This document shows, piece after piece, positions 1 through 5,217 of a stretch of DNA of 5,523 nucleotides. Positions within the stretch are counted from its first letter, which is position 1. Every line of letters begins with the position of its first letter. Below the pieces are notes generated by a model that saw nothing but the letters and a program-made list of their open reading frames with translations, did no database searches and was not told where the DNA came from. The position numbers were made by a program, and so were the translations under genes. The stretch is from DATCKG01 sp036562385 (GTDB taxonomy: Bacteria; Bacillota; Sulfobacillia; Symbiobacteriales; Symbiobacteriaceae): NCBI GenBank assembly GCA_036562385.1, contig DATCKG010000062.1, positions 1 to 5,523 of the forward strand, read 5' to 3'.

Positions 1-2
1 CG

Positions 3-812
3 GATGAACGAGGTGTTTGGTCTCGCGCAGGATTCCTACTAGACGTGAGGCCTGGCGACTATTTTATTTACATCAATATGCCGGAGTGGGGCCAGTGCAC
101 GGTCGTGCAGATTGACGGAGAATATGATTACGATGACGAACCATGGGATCCAGATCGTGAAGACGACTTTCGCCACCGCCTACCGTGCCACTTTGTGGCC
201 CAATTCGGTCGCAATGACGACGTTGTCCCTCCAATATTATCACAGAGGCTGAAGCTTCAGGGTGCAAGGTACCGCATCGGCTTGCATCGCGAGTTTGAGG
301 AGCTATTAAGACGGCTTGCAGCTGGAGAGAAAGGAACGAACCCCAACGATGCAATTCGCAACATTGTCGGATGTTCCCTTCGCGCCATTTCGGAAGAGAT
401 CTATCGCCACTTCCCGCGAAAGAATCTTGAGGAATTTGTTGCCCAGCTTTTAAAGAGTCAGCCGAATATTAGAGAAGTGCGTAAGGGCCCGGACCGAAAC
501 GGAGCGGATTTAGAGGTGGATATTGAAGTGCCTATCGGCCCAGTGTCGTTAACATTTTGCTGTGCCGTGCAAGTCAAAGCGTACACCGGGGCCATGGACT
601 ATACGAAAGCCATTAGGGATATTGAAAAGGCACTTACGTCTGATTCTCGCTATGACTGTGGGCTCATCGTAACCACTGCGAGTGAATATACACAACAATT
701 CGAGCAGGCCCTCAACGAGCTACGGGAAAGATGCAAAAAGCCGGTAGAAGTGCTGTTGGGGAGTGACTTGGCCTACACGTTAGTATCGGATTACGTTAAC
801 TCGGCGAAATGA
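3..812 (+). CDS. Mrr-like PD-(D/E)XK restriction endonuclease, 5' end outside window
   Basis: Probable DNA-cleaving enzyme of the Mrr/type IV restriction class, which typically attacks modified foreign DNA. Numbering from the GTG at 45, residues 127-140 (NLEEFVAQLLKSQP) form the amphipathic helix that opens the Mrr nuclease fold. G153-A154-D155 supplies the metal-binding Asp, and Q176-V177-K178 is the QxK motif. Residues 190-250 look like the remaining alpha/beta part. The first ~80 residues contain RPGDYF and an aromatic, acidic stretch ending in RHRLPCHFVAQF; they resemble the second half of a beta-rich N-terminal domain found on some Mrr-like proteins. The frame has no stop from position 3 to 45, and the GTG at 45 has only a distant AGGA (29-32), so the gene probably begins upstream of the window. 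Stop TGA is at 810-812. It is AT-richer than the locus beyond 960, which suggests horizontal acquisition. Nuclease class is fairly sure; target and modification specificity are not visible. Confidence 0.75.
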   Translation, partial: DERGVWSRAGFLLDVRPGDYFIYINMPEWGQCTVVQIDGEYDYDDEPWDPDREDDFRHRLPCHFVAQFGRNDDVVPPILSQRLKLQGARYRIGLHREFEELLRRLAAGEKGTNPNDAIRNIVGCSLRAISEEIYRHFPRKNLEEFVAQLLKSQPNIREVRKGPDRNGADLEVDIEVPIGPVSLTFCCAVQVKAYTGAMDYTKAIRDIEKALTSDSRYDCGLIVTTASEYTQQFEQALNELRERCKKPVEVLLGSDLAYTLVSDYVNSAK

Positions 813-849
813 CGGGATGTAACGGTGCGTCGTACGATCAAGTGACAAC

Positions 850-881
850 ACGGGCAGAACTTTCTCTGCCCGTTATGTTTT
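850..881 (+). terminator. Rho-independent terminator after the Mrr-like gene
   Basis: A perfect 9-bp stem pairs ACGGGCAGA (850-858) with TCTGCCCGT (865-873) around a 6-nt loop. It is followed by TATGTTTT, a T-rich but imperfect tract. It lies 37 nt after the nuclease stop. The minus-strand ABC remnant converges on it from the right and ends 80 nt away. On the minus strand the tract after the stem would be poor (TTGTCAC), so it probably serves mainly the plus strand. Confidence 0.75.
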
Positions 882-961
882 GGCGTACACAGTATCGAGA
901 AGGTTGCGCTTGACTTCAATCACAAGTGCAAGACTTCATAGCCTGTTAGGCCTGGTGCCCC
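882..961. other. Short convergent intergenic region at a composition boundary
   Basis: This 80-nt stretch lies between the terminator and the stop of the ABC ATPase remnant. I see no convincing gene or promoter in it. Base composition changes from mixed to strongly GC-rich at about 950-960, which coincides with the end of the minus-strand transporter remnant. Confidence 0.4.
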
Positions 962-1363
962 TCAGGCGGAGAAGCAACCGGACGCCGCCGCCAGGCGGGC
1001 GAACGCCTCCCCGAGTCTGCCTCCGCCCGCGTACCGCCGGCGGATCTCCCCCGGGGGTGCCTCGGCCACCAGGCGGCCGCGGAGCATCATGCCCAGGCGG
1101 TCGCACTGCTCGGCTTCATCCATGCGGTGGGTGGTGACCAGGACCGTCGTGCCCGCGTCGGCCATGGCGTAGATCATCTCCCAGAACTGCCGGCGGGCCC
1201 GGGGGTCCACGCCTGAGGTGGGCTCGTCCAACAAGAGCAGCGACGGCTCGTGGAGGATGGCGCAGGCAAAGGCCAGGCGCTGGCGCAGGCCGCCGCCCAG
1301 GCTGCCTGCCGGCTCCCGGCGCTGGCCCCCGAGGCCGGTTCGCTCCAACAGCTCCAACCGGCG
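962..1363 (-). pseudogene. ABC transporter ATPase, 3' fragment only
   Basis: This is the C-terminal half of an ABC-type ATPase of the drug/antibiotic exporter class that pairs with ABC-2 permeases. In the frame ending at the TGA at 962-964 there are, in order, the signature region SLGGGLRQRL (LSGGQ-like with Gly for Ser), Walker B LLLLDEP, the D-loop SGVDP, the switch histidine in TTHRMDEAE, and the usual C-terminal MLRGRLVAE strand. The first ~100 residues, including Walker A (GxxGxGKST) and the Q-loop, are absent. Upstream of ~1363 the same frame is only an out-of-frame reading of permease sequence, rich in Arg, Trp and Pro. It has no start or ribosome site of its own. With no ATP-binding P-loop it cannot hydrolyse ATP. 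It is fused out of frame to the permease fragment upstream. A chimeric assembly at this point is the main alternative to a real deletion. Confidence 0.85.
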
Positions 1364-2051
1364 CGCTCTCCAGGTCGGGGTTGTAGAGGATCTCCACGTC
1401 CGGCGCCAGGTCCGGCGGCCTGGGCGGGTCCACAGCCAGGGCCGAGACGTCGGGAGCCCGGAGCAGGTCGGCGGGCAGGCCAAGGGTGCGGAGCCGCTGC
1501 CGCATGCCGGCCAGGCGGGATTCCCATTCCGCCGCCAGGCGCTCCCGGGCCTCCCGCACCACCTCGGCACGGAGGTCGTCCCGGATCTCCTCCTGCACCT
1601 CGTCCAGGACACTTTCCATGGCGTCCTGGAGAAGCCTCGCCCCTGCCTGGGCCGTGAAGAGCTGCGAGCCGTCGATCAGCACGCGCAGGCGCGCCGTCTC
1701 GCCCGGCTCTCCGAAGCCGGGCGGTAGGAGGATGACCATGTCCACCTCGCCCAGGCGGATGTGCTCGCGGGCGCTCGCCTCGATCGCCCCAAGGCTCGCT
1801 TCTCCGGGCAAGGGCAGGTCTACCGGGCGGAACTTCTCGTAGTCGCGAAAGGCGAGGGCCAGGATGCGCCCGGTATCGGTACCGCTCCGGTCGACGACCG
1901 CCACCCGCAGGTCCGAGACGTCGAAGCTGAAGGCGTAGCCGAAGAGGATGAGCCAGACCAGCGGGATGACGATGATCATGGCCAGCGTCCTGCGGTCCCG
2001 CCGCAGGTGGATGAACTCTTTATGCATCACGGCGGCGATGCGCCGTACCAT
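1362..2051 (-). pseudogene. ABC-2 type permease, 5' fragment fused to ATPase fragment
   Basis: This is the N-terminal ~230 residues of an ABC-2 membrane subunit of a drug or polyketide-type exporter. It begins with ATG at 2051, a short cytoplasmic stretch (MVRRIAAVMHKEFIHLRRDR) and one membrane segment at about residues 23-43. A large extracytoplasmic domain follows (about 45-225), with a charged, probably coiled-coil part near 145-190 and ending in the family-typical ILYNPDLES. In intact homologues five or so membrane segments follow. Here the sequence switches at ~1362 to ABC ATPase DNA in another frame. Translation would run on through missense residues to a stop at 1116-1118 (311 aa). The start has only a weak upstream G-rich/AGG site. 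It lies 81 nt after the TetR stop, on the same strand, so it belongs to the TetR-regulated unit. The product should be non-functional. Confidence 0.85.
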
Positions 2052-2081
2052 CGTGCCTGCCCCCCGATCCGGTCTACGGGT

Positions 2082-2121
2082 TCCCCGGGACGCCGCGGCG
2101 GCTGCCCGCGGTCCCCCGGGA
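2082..2121 (-). other. Very GC-rich imperfect hairpin between tetR-like gene and permease remnant
   Basis: In the 81-nt gap between the two minus-strand genes, TCCC...GGGACGCCGCGG (2082-2098) can pair with CCGCGGTCCCCCGGGA (2106-2121), with small bulges near 2086, 2092-2093 and 2113-2114. The loop is about 7 nt. No U-tract follows on the minus strand, so it is not a canonical terminator. It could be an RNA-stabilising or attenuating structure, or simply chance pairing in GC-rich DNA. Confidence 0.3.
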
Positions 2122-2132
2122 GATGCTGCTGG

Positions 2133-2891
2133 TTACTGCCTGCGCCATTGACTGCCGCCGTGCGGGAGCCCGTCGCTGTCTCCGGTGCCTCCGGAGCCCC
2201 GCGTGCCCCCGGGAGCCTCCCGCGACTCCGGAGGCCCGGGTGCCTCCGGTGCGTCCGGTCCCTGCGGTGCCCCCGACGCGTCCGGTGTCTCCGGTGCCCC
2301 CGGCGTGACCCCCCGCAGGAACACCTCGACGGCTTCCTCCAGAATGGGCGCGAGCCCGGAAGGCCGGTCCAGCTCCAGCAGCAGCCCGACGAGCACCTGG
2401 GACATGATCATGCCGACGAACAGGCGGGCGGCGCGCTGCGGGTCCACCGGGCGCAGGTGACCGCGCTCCACCTGCCGCTCGATGTACCGCGTCACGGCGG
2501 CCAGGCCCGGGCCGATGACCCGCTGCCGCCAGATGTCCCGCAGCCGCTCGTGGCGCAGCCCCTCGGCCAACAAGAAGCGGGCCGCGGAGCGGGTCGTGTC
2601 GGACTGGAACGTGGTGGCCACCTGCCGCGCCACGGCGCGGAAGAACTCGCGGGGCGGGGCGTCGTGCAGGGTCTCGGACAGGCGCGCCAGCGGCAGGGCC
2701 AGCGACTTGGCCTCGGCCACGGCCAGAAACAGGTCCTCTTTGTTACGGAAGTACCAGTAGATCAGCCCCGGGGCGACGCCGGCCTCGGCAGCGATCTCGC
2801 GGTTCGTCGCGCCCCTGAATCCCTTGCGGCTGAACACGCGGAAGGCCGCCTCGATGATCTGCTGGCGCCGGTCGGGTGCCGGCCCGTCCAC
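2133..2891 (-). CDS. TetR/AcrR-family transcriptional regulator with Pro/Gly-rich C-terminal tail
   Basis: DNA-binding repressor, probably controlling itself and the adjacent exporter genes. The chosen start is GTG at 2891, because AAAGGAGG (2903-2910) lies 11 nt upstream. The frame also opens at a TTG at 2936, but that codon sits inside the palindromic operator and lacks a ribosome site. From the GTG (252 aa), the TetR N-domain spans about residues 7-60: RRQQIIEAAFRVFSRKGF, then the helix-turn-helix TNREIAAEAGVAPGLIYWYF, then NKEDLF. A helical ligand/dimer domain runs to about 193, with LLAEGLRHERLRDIW and a hydrophobic helix LFVGMIMSQVLVGLLLEL. Residues ~194-252 are an atypical low-complexity tail of P-x-x triplets (PGA, PET, PDA, PQG, PEA), beyond the usual ~190-210 aa family length. 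The ligand is unknown. Its target transporter downstream is broken, so it may now be orphaned or act elsewhere. Confidence 0.9.
   Translation of the reverse strand: MDGPAPDRRQQIIEAAFRVFSRKGFRGATNREIAAEAGVAPGLIYWYFRNKEDLFLAVAEAKSLALPLARLSETLHDAPPREFFRAVARQVATTFQSDTTRSAARFLLAEGLRHERLRDIWRQRVIGPGLAAVTRYIERQVERGHLRPVDPQRAARLFVGMIMSQVLVGLLLELDRPSGLAPILEEAVEVFLRGVTPGAPETPDASGAPQGPDAPEAPGPPESREAPGGTRGSGGTGDSDGLPHGGSQWRRQ
2242..2304. repeat. Degenerate 9-bp tandem repeat inside the TetR gene tail
   Basis: Seven consecutive 9-bp units are readable on the plus strand: GCCTCCGGT, GCGTCCGGT, CCCTGCGGT, GCCCCCGAC, GCGTCCGGT, GTCTCCGGT and GCCCCCGGC. Related units continue less regularly toward 2170. Because 9 is a multiple of 3, unit gain or loss keeps the TetR frame, and it encodes the Pro/Gly/Ala triplets of the protein tail. 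Slippage expansion is the likely origin. Confidence 0.7.
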
Positions 2892-2923
2892 GGGTTCGCC
2901 CGCCTCCTTTGCAAGTCGTCTTG

Positions 2924-2941
2924 ATTGATTGATCAATCAAT
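2924..2941. promoter_or_regulatory. 18-bp perfect palindrome, probable TetR operator
   Basis: ATTGATTGATCAATCAAT reads identically on both strands. It lies 33 nt upstream of the TetR GTG start, in otherwise GC-rich DNA. TetR-family regulators commonly bind palindromes of this size overlapping their own promoter, so autoregulation is the natural reading. An additional TTGA at 2921-2924 extends the left arm. Confidence 0.7.
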
Positions 2942-2966
2942 AGCATCGGGCGGCCGTCTCCGTCAA
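2940..2966 (-). promoter_or_regulatory. Candidate promoter for the TetR gene
   Basis: On the minus strand, TTGACG (2961-2966) is a good -35 element. A weak -10 candidate, TGCTAT (2940-2945), follows after 15 nt; GCTATT at 16 nt is an alternative. The -10 overlaps the edge of the palindrome at 2924-2941, so a bound repressor would block this promoter. The -10 matches only 3 of 6 consensus bases, so this remains tentative. Confidence 0.4.
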
Positions 2967-3143
2967 CTCGTACCGCTTGTGTATGCTGAAGATGCCCGCA
3001 GGTAGTTGCGAGGCAGGGGCCGGGGCGGGGGAGCGCGCTTCTACCCGCGGGCGGCCGCCGCCCCACGCAGGTTGTCCCGTGCGGGCAAGTTCCCGCCCGA
3101 GGGCCGGCCGGGCGAACTGGGAGGCGGCGAGGGAGGATTCTGG

Positions 3144-3575
3144 ATGCCTGATCCGCAGGAGCTACTGCCGCTAGTGCGGGTGCTGCTGCGTGCCGGGGTC
3201 CGGTTCACCCTGGGAGGCAGCGGCCTGCTCCTCAGCCTTGGTCTCGTGGACCGGGTGGGGGACTGGGACCTGACCACCGACGCTCCCCTGGAACGCGTGG
3301 AGGCGGCCTTGCAGGGCTGGCAGGCGGCGCGGGTCGCCGGTGGCCGGCCGCCCTATGCCAGCAACTACGTGCTTCGGGTGGCGCTGCCCGGCGCGGCCGC
3401 CCGTGATGCCGAGCTAATCGGTGGCTTCACCCTTCAGACGGAACGGGGCACCTGCACACTCCCCACGGTGGGGTCCTTCCGGTGGCACGGCGTGCCGGTG
3501 GGCAGCCCCGAGGTGTGGGCGGTGGCTTACCGCCTGATGAACCGCACGCAGCGGGCTGAGCTACTGTCGGCCTAG
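3144..3575 (+). CDS. Small nucleotidyltransferase-fold protein, no HEPN partner
   Basis: A 143-residue GC-rich protein. The ATG at 3144 is chosen because GGGAGG (3131-3136) lies 7 nt upstream. The frame is open back to 3006, but that extension is an Arg/Gly/Pro-rich artefact-like stretch. The sequence shows the pol-beta-type nucleotidyltransferase hallmark: L23-G24-G25-S26 followed by D40-W41-D42 (hG[GS]...Dx[D/E]). A later acidic position in RDAELIGGF (D88/E90) is a candidate third metal ligand. The C-terminal VWAVAYRLMNRTQRAELL resembles the helical tail of minimal nucleotidyltransferases. Such proteins may transfer NMPs to proteins, RNA or small molecules, and some act as toxin-antitoxin components with HEPN partners. 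No HEPN gene is seen next to it. The next gene starts 68 nt downstream on the same strand but is compositionally different. Fold assignment is moderate; substrate is unknown. Confidence 0.65.
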   Translation: MPDPQELLPLVRVLLRAGVRFTLGGSGLLLSLGLVDRVGDWDLTTDAPLERVEAALQGWQAARVAGGRPPYASNYVLRVALPGAAARDAELIGGFTLQTERGTCTLPTVGSFRWHGVPVGSPEVWAVAYRLMNRTQRAELLSA

Positions 3576-3605
3576 CCCGGAAGGAACCACGGTGTAGGAG
3601 CGGAA

Positions 3606-3659
3606 ATGGTTGTAGGAGATCCTAATGATCCGGGTGGTACGGAATGGGCGAGAAACTGA
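3606..3659 (+). CDS. Possible 17-codon leader peptide overlapping the TIGR04255 gene start
   Basis: A short frame starts with ATG at 3606, 5 nt after TAGGAG (3595-3600), a better ribosome site than the next gene has. It encodes MVVGDPNDPGGTEWARN and stops with TGA at 3657-3659, 14 nt into the following gene, in a different frame. The arrangement would allow translational coupling to the TIGR04255 gene, whose own site (GGGTGG, 3632-3637) is weak. The peptide matches nothing I recognise and could be a chance frame. Confidence 0.3.
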   Translation: MVVGDPNDPGGTEWARN

Positions 3660-4396
3660 AGGCGCCCCCCCTTGTGGAGGCGCTATGCGAGTTTCGCTTT
3701 GGTGCAGGGACACCATGGGACTGGACGGTACCGGGACGCCTGTATGAGCGGATTAAGGACGACTTCCCCGAGCGTTCTGAGGTGGGGAGCCATAGCTTTG
3801 GACTGGTGGTGGCGGCACCCGGCCAGCCCATTCCCGTGTCCCCACCCGCTGGAGTTCCTGAGCGCGTGCAGTTGAAACGTAAAGATGGGTCCGCGCTGGT
3901 TCAAGTGGCGCCTTACCGCCTTGTGATAAATCACCTGCGCCCTTATAAGTCGTGGGAGTCATTTCGTGAATTGATTTTTGGCATCTTTGATCAGTATAGA
4001 GAGATTGTATACACTGTCGAGGTTGATCAAGTGGGTCTGCGTTACATTAATCAGATTCCGATGGTTCCTCCATACGAAGAGTATATTGATACAGTAACTG
4101 TACGTCCCAACTTTACGAGTCCATTGGCACAGCCCTTGAAGTCATTCTTTCAGCGTTATGAATTGGAGTACAATAGCCCACGCGGCGTTCTGATTCATCA
4201 GACGGGTACGACGGAGATCAATGGGCGCACCGTCATCATTCTGGATCTCGATTTTGTGTCCCAGGATACGCGAAGGCTGAGTAACATGGAAGAGATTGAA
4301 AAGTTCCTGGACGCCGCACATGATCGCATTGGTGAAGCATTCGTCGCTTCGATCGATCCACCTCTATATGAGCGGTTGCGGAGTGGTGACATATGA
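3644..4396 (+). CDS. TIGR04255 family protein
   Basis: A 250-residue protein recognised as the sporadically distributed, functionally uncharacterised TIGR04255 family. Supporting marks are the N-terminal PPLVEALCEFRF (residues 8-19), the central VGLRYINQI (130-138), and the C-terminal helix FLDAAHDRIGEAFVASI followed by DPPLYERL (221-246). All lie in the expected order and at about the expected family length. No catalytic motif, signal peptide or membrane segment is visible, so it should be cytoplasmic. Start ATG 3644 is fixed by an in-frame stop at 3626-3628; GGGTGG (3632-3637) is a weak ribosome site. It is the first full gene of a three-gene unit: its TGA (4394-4396) overlaps the ATG of the next gene. 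Composition is GC-rich for about the first 90 codons and then becomes clearly AT-rich, so the gene itself straddles a composition change. Family call is confident; function is unknown. Confidence 0.8.
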   Translation: MGEKLKAPPLVEALCEFRFGAGTPWDWTVPGRLYERIKDDFPERSEVGSHSFGLVVAAPGQPIPVSPPAGVPERVQLKRKDGSALVQVAPYRLVINHLRPYKSWESFRELIFGIFDQYREIVYTVEVDQVGLRYINQIPMVPPYEEYIDTVTVRPNFTSPLAQPLKSFFQRYELEYNSPRGVLIHQTGTTEINGRTVIILDLDFVSQDTRRLSNMEEIEKFLDAAHDRIGEAFVASIDPPLYERLRSGDI

Positions 4397-4776
4397 AGGC
4401 AGGATTGGAACTTGTTCACACATACCAGTTGGAAAGCAAGATGATTGACGAATTTATCAATGATTTCGCCATCCGTTACAGGGGATGGTTTCTCCCGTTC
4501 ACTGTCTACGTTCGACCGGCAGTTCGGACGAGCGAGGATTTATTCGGCAATGAGTTGCCTCTTAACGAAGTTGCGAATGAATTAGGTAGCGAAGCCATTC
4601 GGGTGTCCTTCGTGTGGCGGGGCGCGTTAACTCGACGGGCCGAGACGAGTTTTCAGCCGCGTACTGAGCTTGGGCGGCGCCTATTGGAAATCAGGCAGCG
4701 AGTGATTAGGTCAGGAGTAGACTTGCTGGATTGGGATGGTATTGAGCGCGAGGTGCGGATGCGTCGGGGTGAATGA
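4393..4776 (+). CDS. Uncharacterised protein, candidate antitoxin-like partner of the PIN protein
   Basis: A 127-residue soluble protein I do not recognise as a named family. Its ATG overlaps the stop of the TIGR04255 gene by 4 nt (ATGA), and CGGAG (4379-4383) lies 9 nt upstream, so the two are translationally coupled. Residues 1-80 look like a mixed alpha/beta domain with aromatic strands (RGWFLPFTVYVRP, IRVSFVWRG). Residues 91-127 are helical and charged, ending in LLDWDGIEREVRMRRGE. This tail resembles the C-terminal helix (LLxWxxIExEVxxRRG) that I associate with antitoxin-like proteins encoded just before PIN toxins. That comparison is from memory of the pattern, not a search. The PIN gene begins essentially at its stop. 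A role in holding or masking the PIN protein is an inference from tail and position. Alternatively it could be a structural partner of the TIGR04255 protein. Confidence 0.6.
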   Translation: MKAGLELVHTYQLESKMIDEFINDFAIRYRGWFLPFTVYVRPAVRTSEDLFGNELPLNEVANELGSEAIRVSFVWRGALTRRAETSFQPRTELGRRLLEIRQRVIRSGVDLLDWDGIEREVRMRRGE

Positions 4777-4777
4777 T

Positions 4778-5203
4778 GTGGGGGGCCAGCGGAGAATCCG
4801 AACTTTTGTTGATTCCGGAGTTCTAATTGCAGCAGCGAGAGGAAACGATGAGCAGAGCGAACGTGCGCTGATGATTCTTGATGATCCTGCGAGGGAGTTC
4901 GTTTCTAGTGAGTTTGTGAAACTAGAATGCCTTCCTAAGTGCATCTTTCATCGTAGATTTGCCGAGGCCGAGTTTTACAATGAATTCTTTTCTAATGTCA
5001 CCATCGTGCCATTTACTGCGGAGTTGGTTGAATTGGCTTTTTGCAAAGCCAAAGAATATGGGTTAAGTGCTGTAGACGCATTACACGTTGCGGCCGCAAT
5101 AAAGGGGGAAGCAGACGAATTAGTGACCACAGAGAGAACATCGAGCCCAATCCATCGCACCACATCCGTGAAGGTACGTACAATCCATCCTACAGGAGAC
5201 TAA
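4778..5203 (+). CDS. PIN-domain ribonuclease, VapC-like
   Basis: Probable metal-dependent RNase of the PIN superfamily, commonly the toxin of VapBC-type modules. With GTG 4778 as start (141 aa), the acidic active-site positions are D12 (RTFVDSGVLIAAARG), E50 (SSEFVKLECLPK), D100 (YGLSAVDALHVAAA) and E119 in VTTE, where most PIN proteins have TxD. The final strand VKVRTI completes the fold. GTG 4778 follows GGGGTG (4766-4771) by 6 nt and lies 1 nt after the preceding stop. GTG 4769 or ATG 4736 are longer in-frame alternatives, but the latter adds a Cys-rich non-PIN prefix. It is the last gene of the TIGR04255 operon, AT-rich like the second gene, and ends only 14 nt before the acyl-CoA dehydrogenase start. 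The fold is confident. Whether it is a toxin, and its RNA target, cannot be seen. Confidence 0.85.
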   Translation: MGGQRRIRTFVDSGVLIAAARGNDEQSERALMILDDPAREFVSSEFVKLECLPKCIFHRRFAEAEFYNEFFSNVTIVPFTAELVELAFCKAKEYGLSAVDALHVAAAIKGEADELVTTERTSSPIHRTTSVKVRTIHPTGD

Positions 5204-5204
5204 C

Positions 5205-5210
5205 GGGAGG
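5205..5210 (+). promoter_or_regulatory. Ribosome binding site fixing a TTG start
   Basis: GGGAGG lies 7 nt before the TTG at 5218. No other start codon in the acyl-CoA dehydrogenase frame is near enough, so this site decides the start. It falls directly after the PIN gene stop (5201-5203). Confidence 0.75.
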
Positions 5211-5217
5211 TATTGTT

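Noticed and set aside
904..932. Imperfect inverted repeat TTGCGCTT...AAGTGCAA
   Set aside because: Short arms with a mismatch, no T tract and no associated gene start; probably chance.
880..1137. 85-residue plus-strand frame across the end of the ATPase fragment
   Set aside because: Pro/Arg/Gly-rich shadow of the minus-strand ATPase C-terminus; it starts within the terminator's T tract.
1218..1842. Several overlapping plus-strand frames across the ABC remnant
   Set aside because: They are low-complexity Arg/Pro/Ser-rich translations opposite recognisable ATPase and permease motifs, with no ribosome sites.
1116..2051. Treating the whole 311-residue minus-strand frame as an intact permease
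   Set aside because: After about residue 230 the sequence is an out-of-frame reading of ATPase DNA, so the tail is not a real protein sequence and no membrane core is present.
2242..2304. Tandem repeats considered as a CRISPR or regulatory iteron array
   Set aside because: Units are 9 bp with no spacers, and they are coding triplet repeats inside the TetR frame.
1761..2924. Long plus-strand open frame (387 aa) opposite the TetR gene and permease remnant
   Set aside because: It is an antisense shadow in very GC-rich DNA: its composition is dominated by Arg, Gly, Pro, Gln and His, it has no domain, and the opposite strand carries clear TetR and ABC-2 sequence.
2892..2936. Longer TetR start at TTG 2936
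   Set aside because: The codon lies inside the palindrome and has no ribosome site, whereas AAAGGAGG precedes the GTG at 2891.
3006..3143. 46-residue N-terminal extension of the nucleotidyltransferase-like protein
   Set aside because: It is Arg/Gly/Pro-rich without homology-like features, and a strong GGGAGG site sits 7 nt before the internal ATG at 3144.
4736..4777. Longer PIN start at ATG 4736
   Set aside because: It would overlap the upstream gene by 41 nt and adds a Cys-rich prefix unlike PIN proteins; GTG 4778 (or 4769) fits the fold start better.
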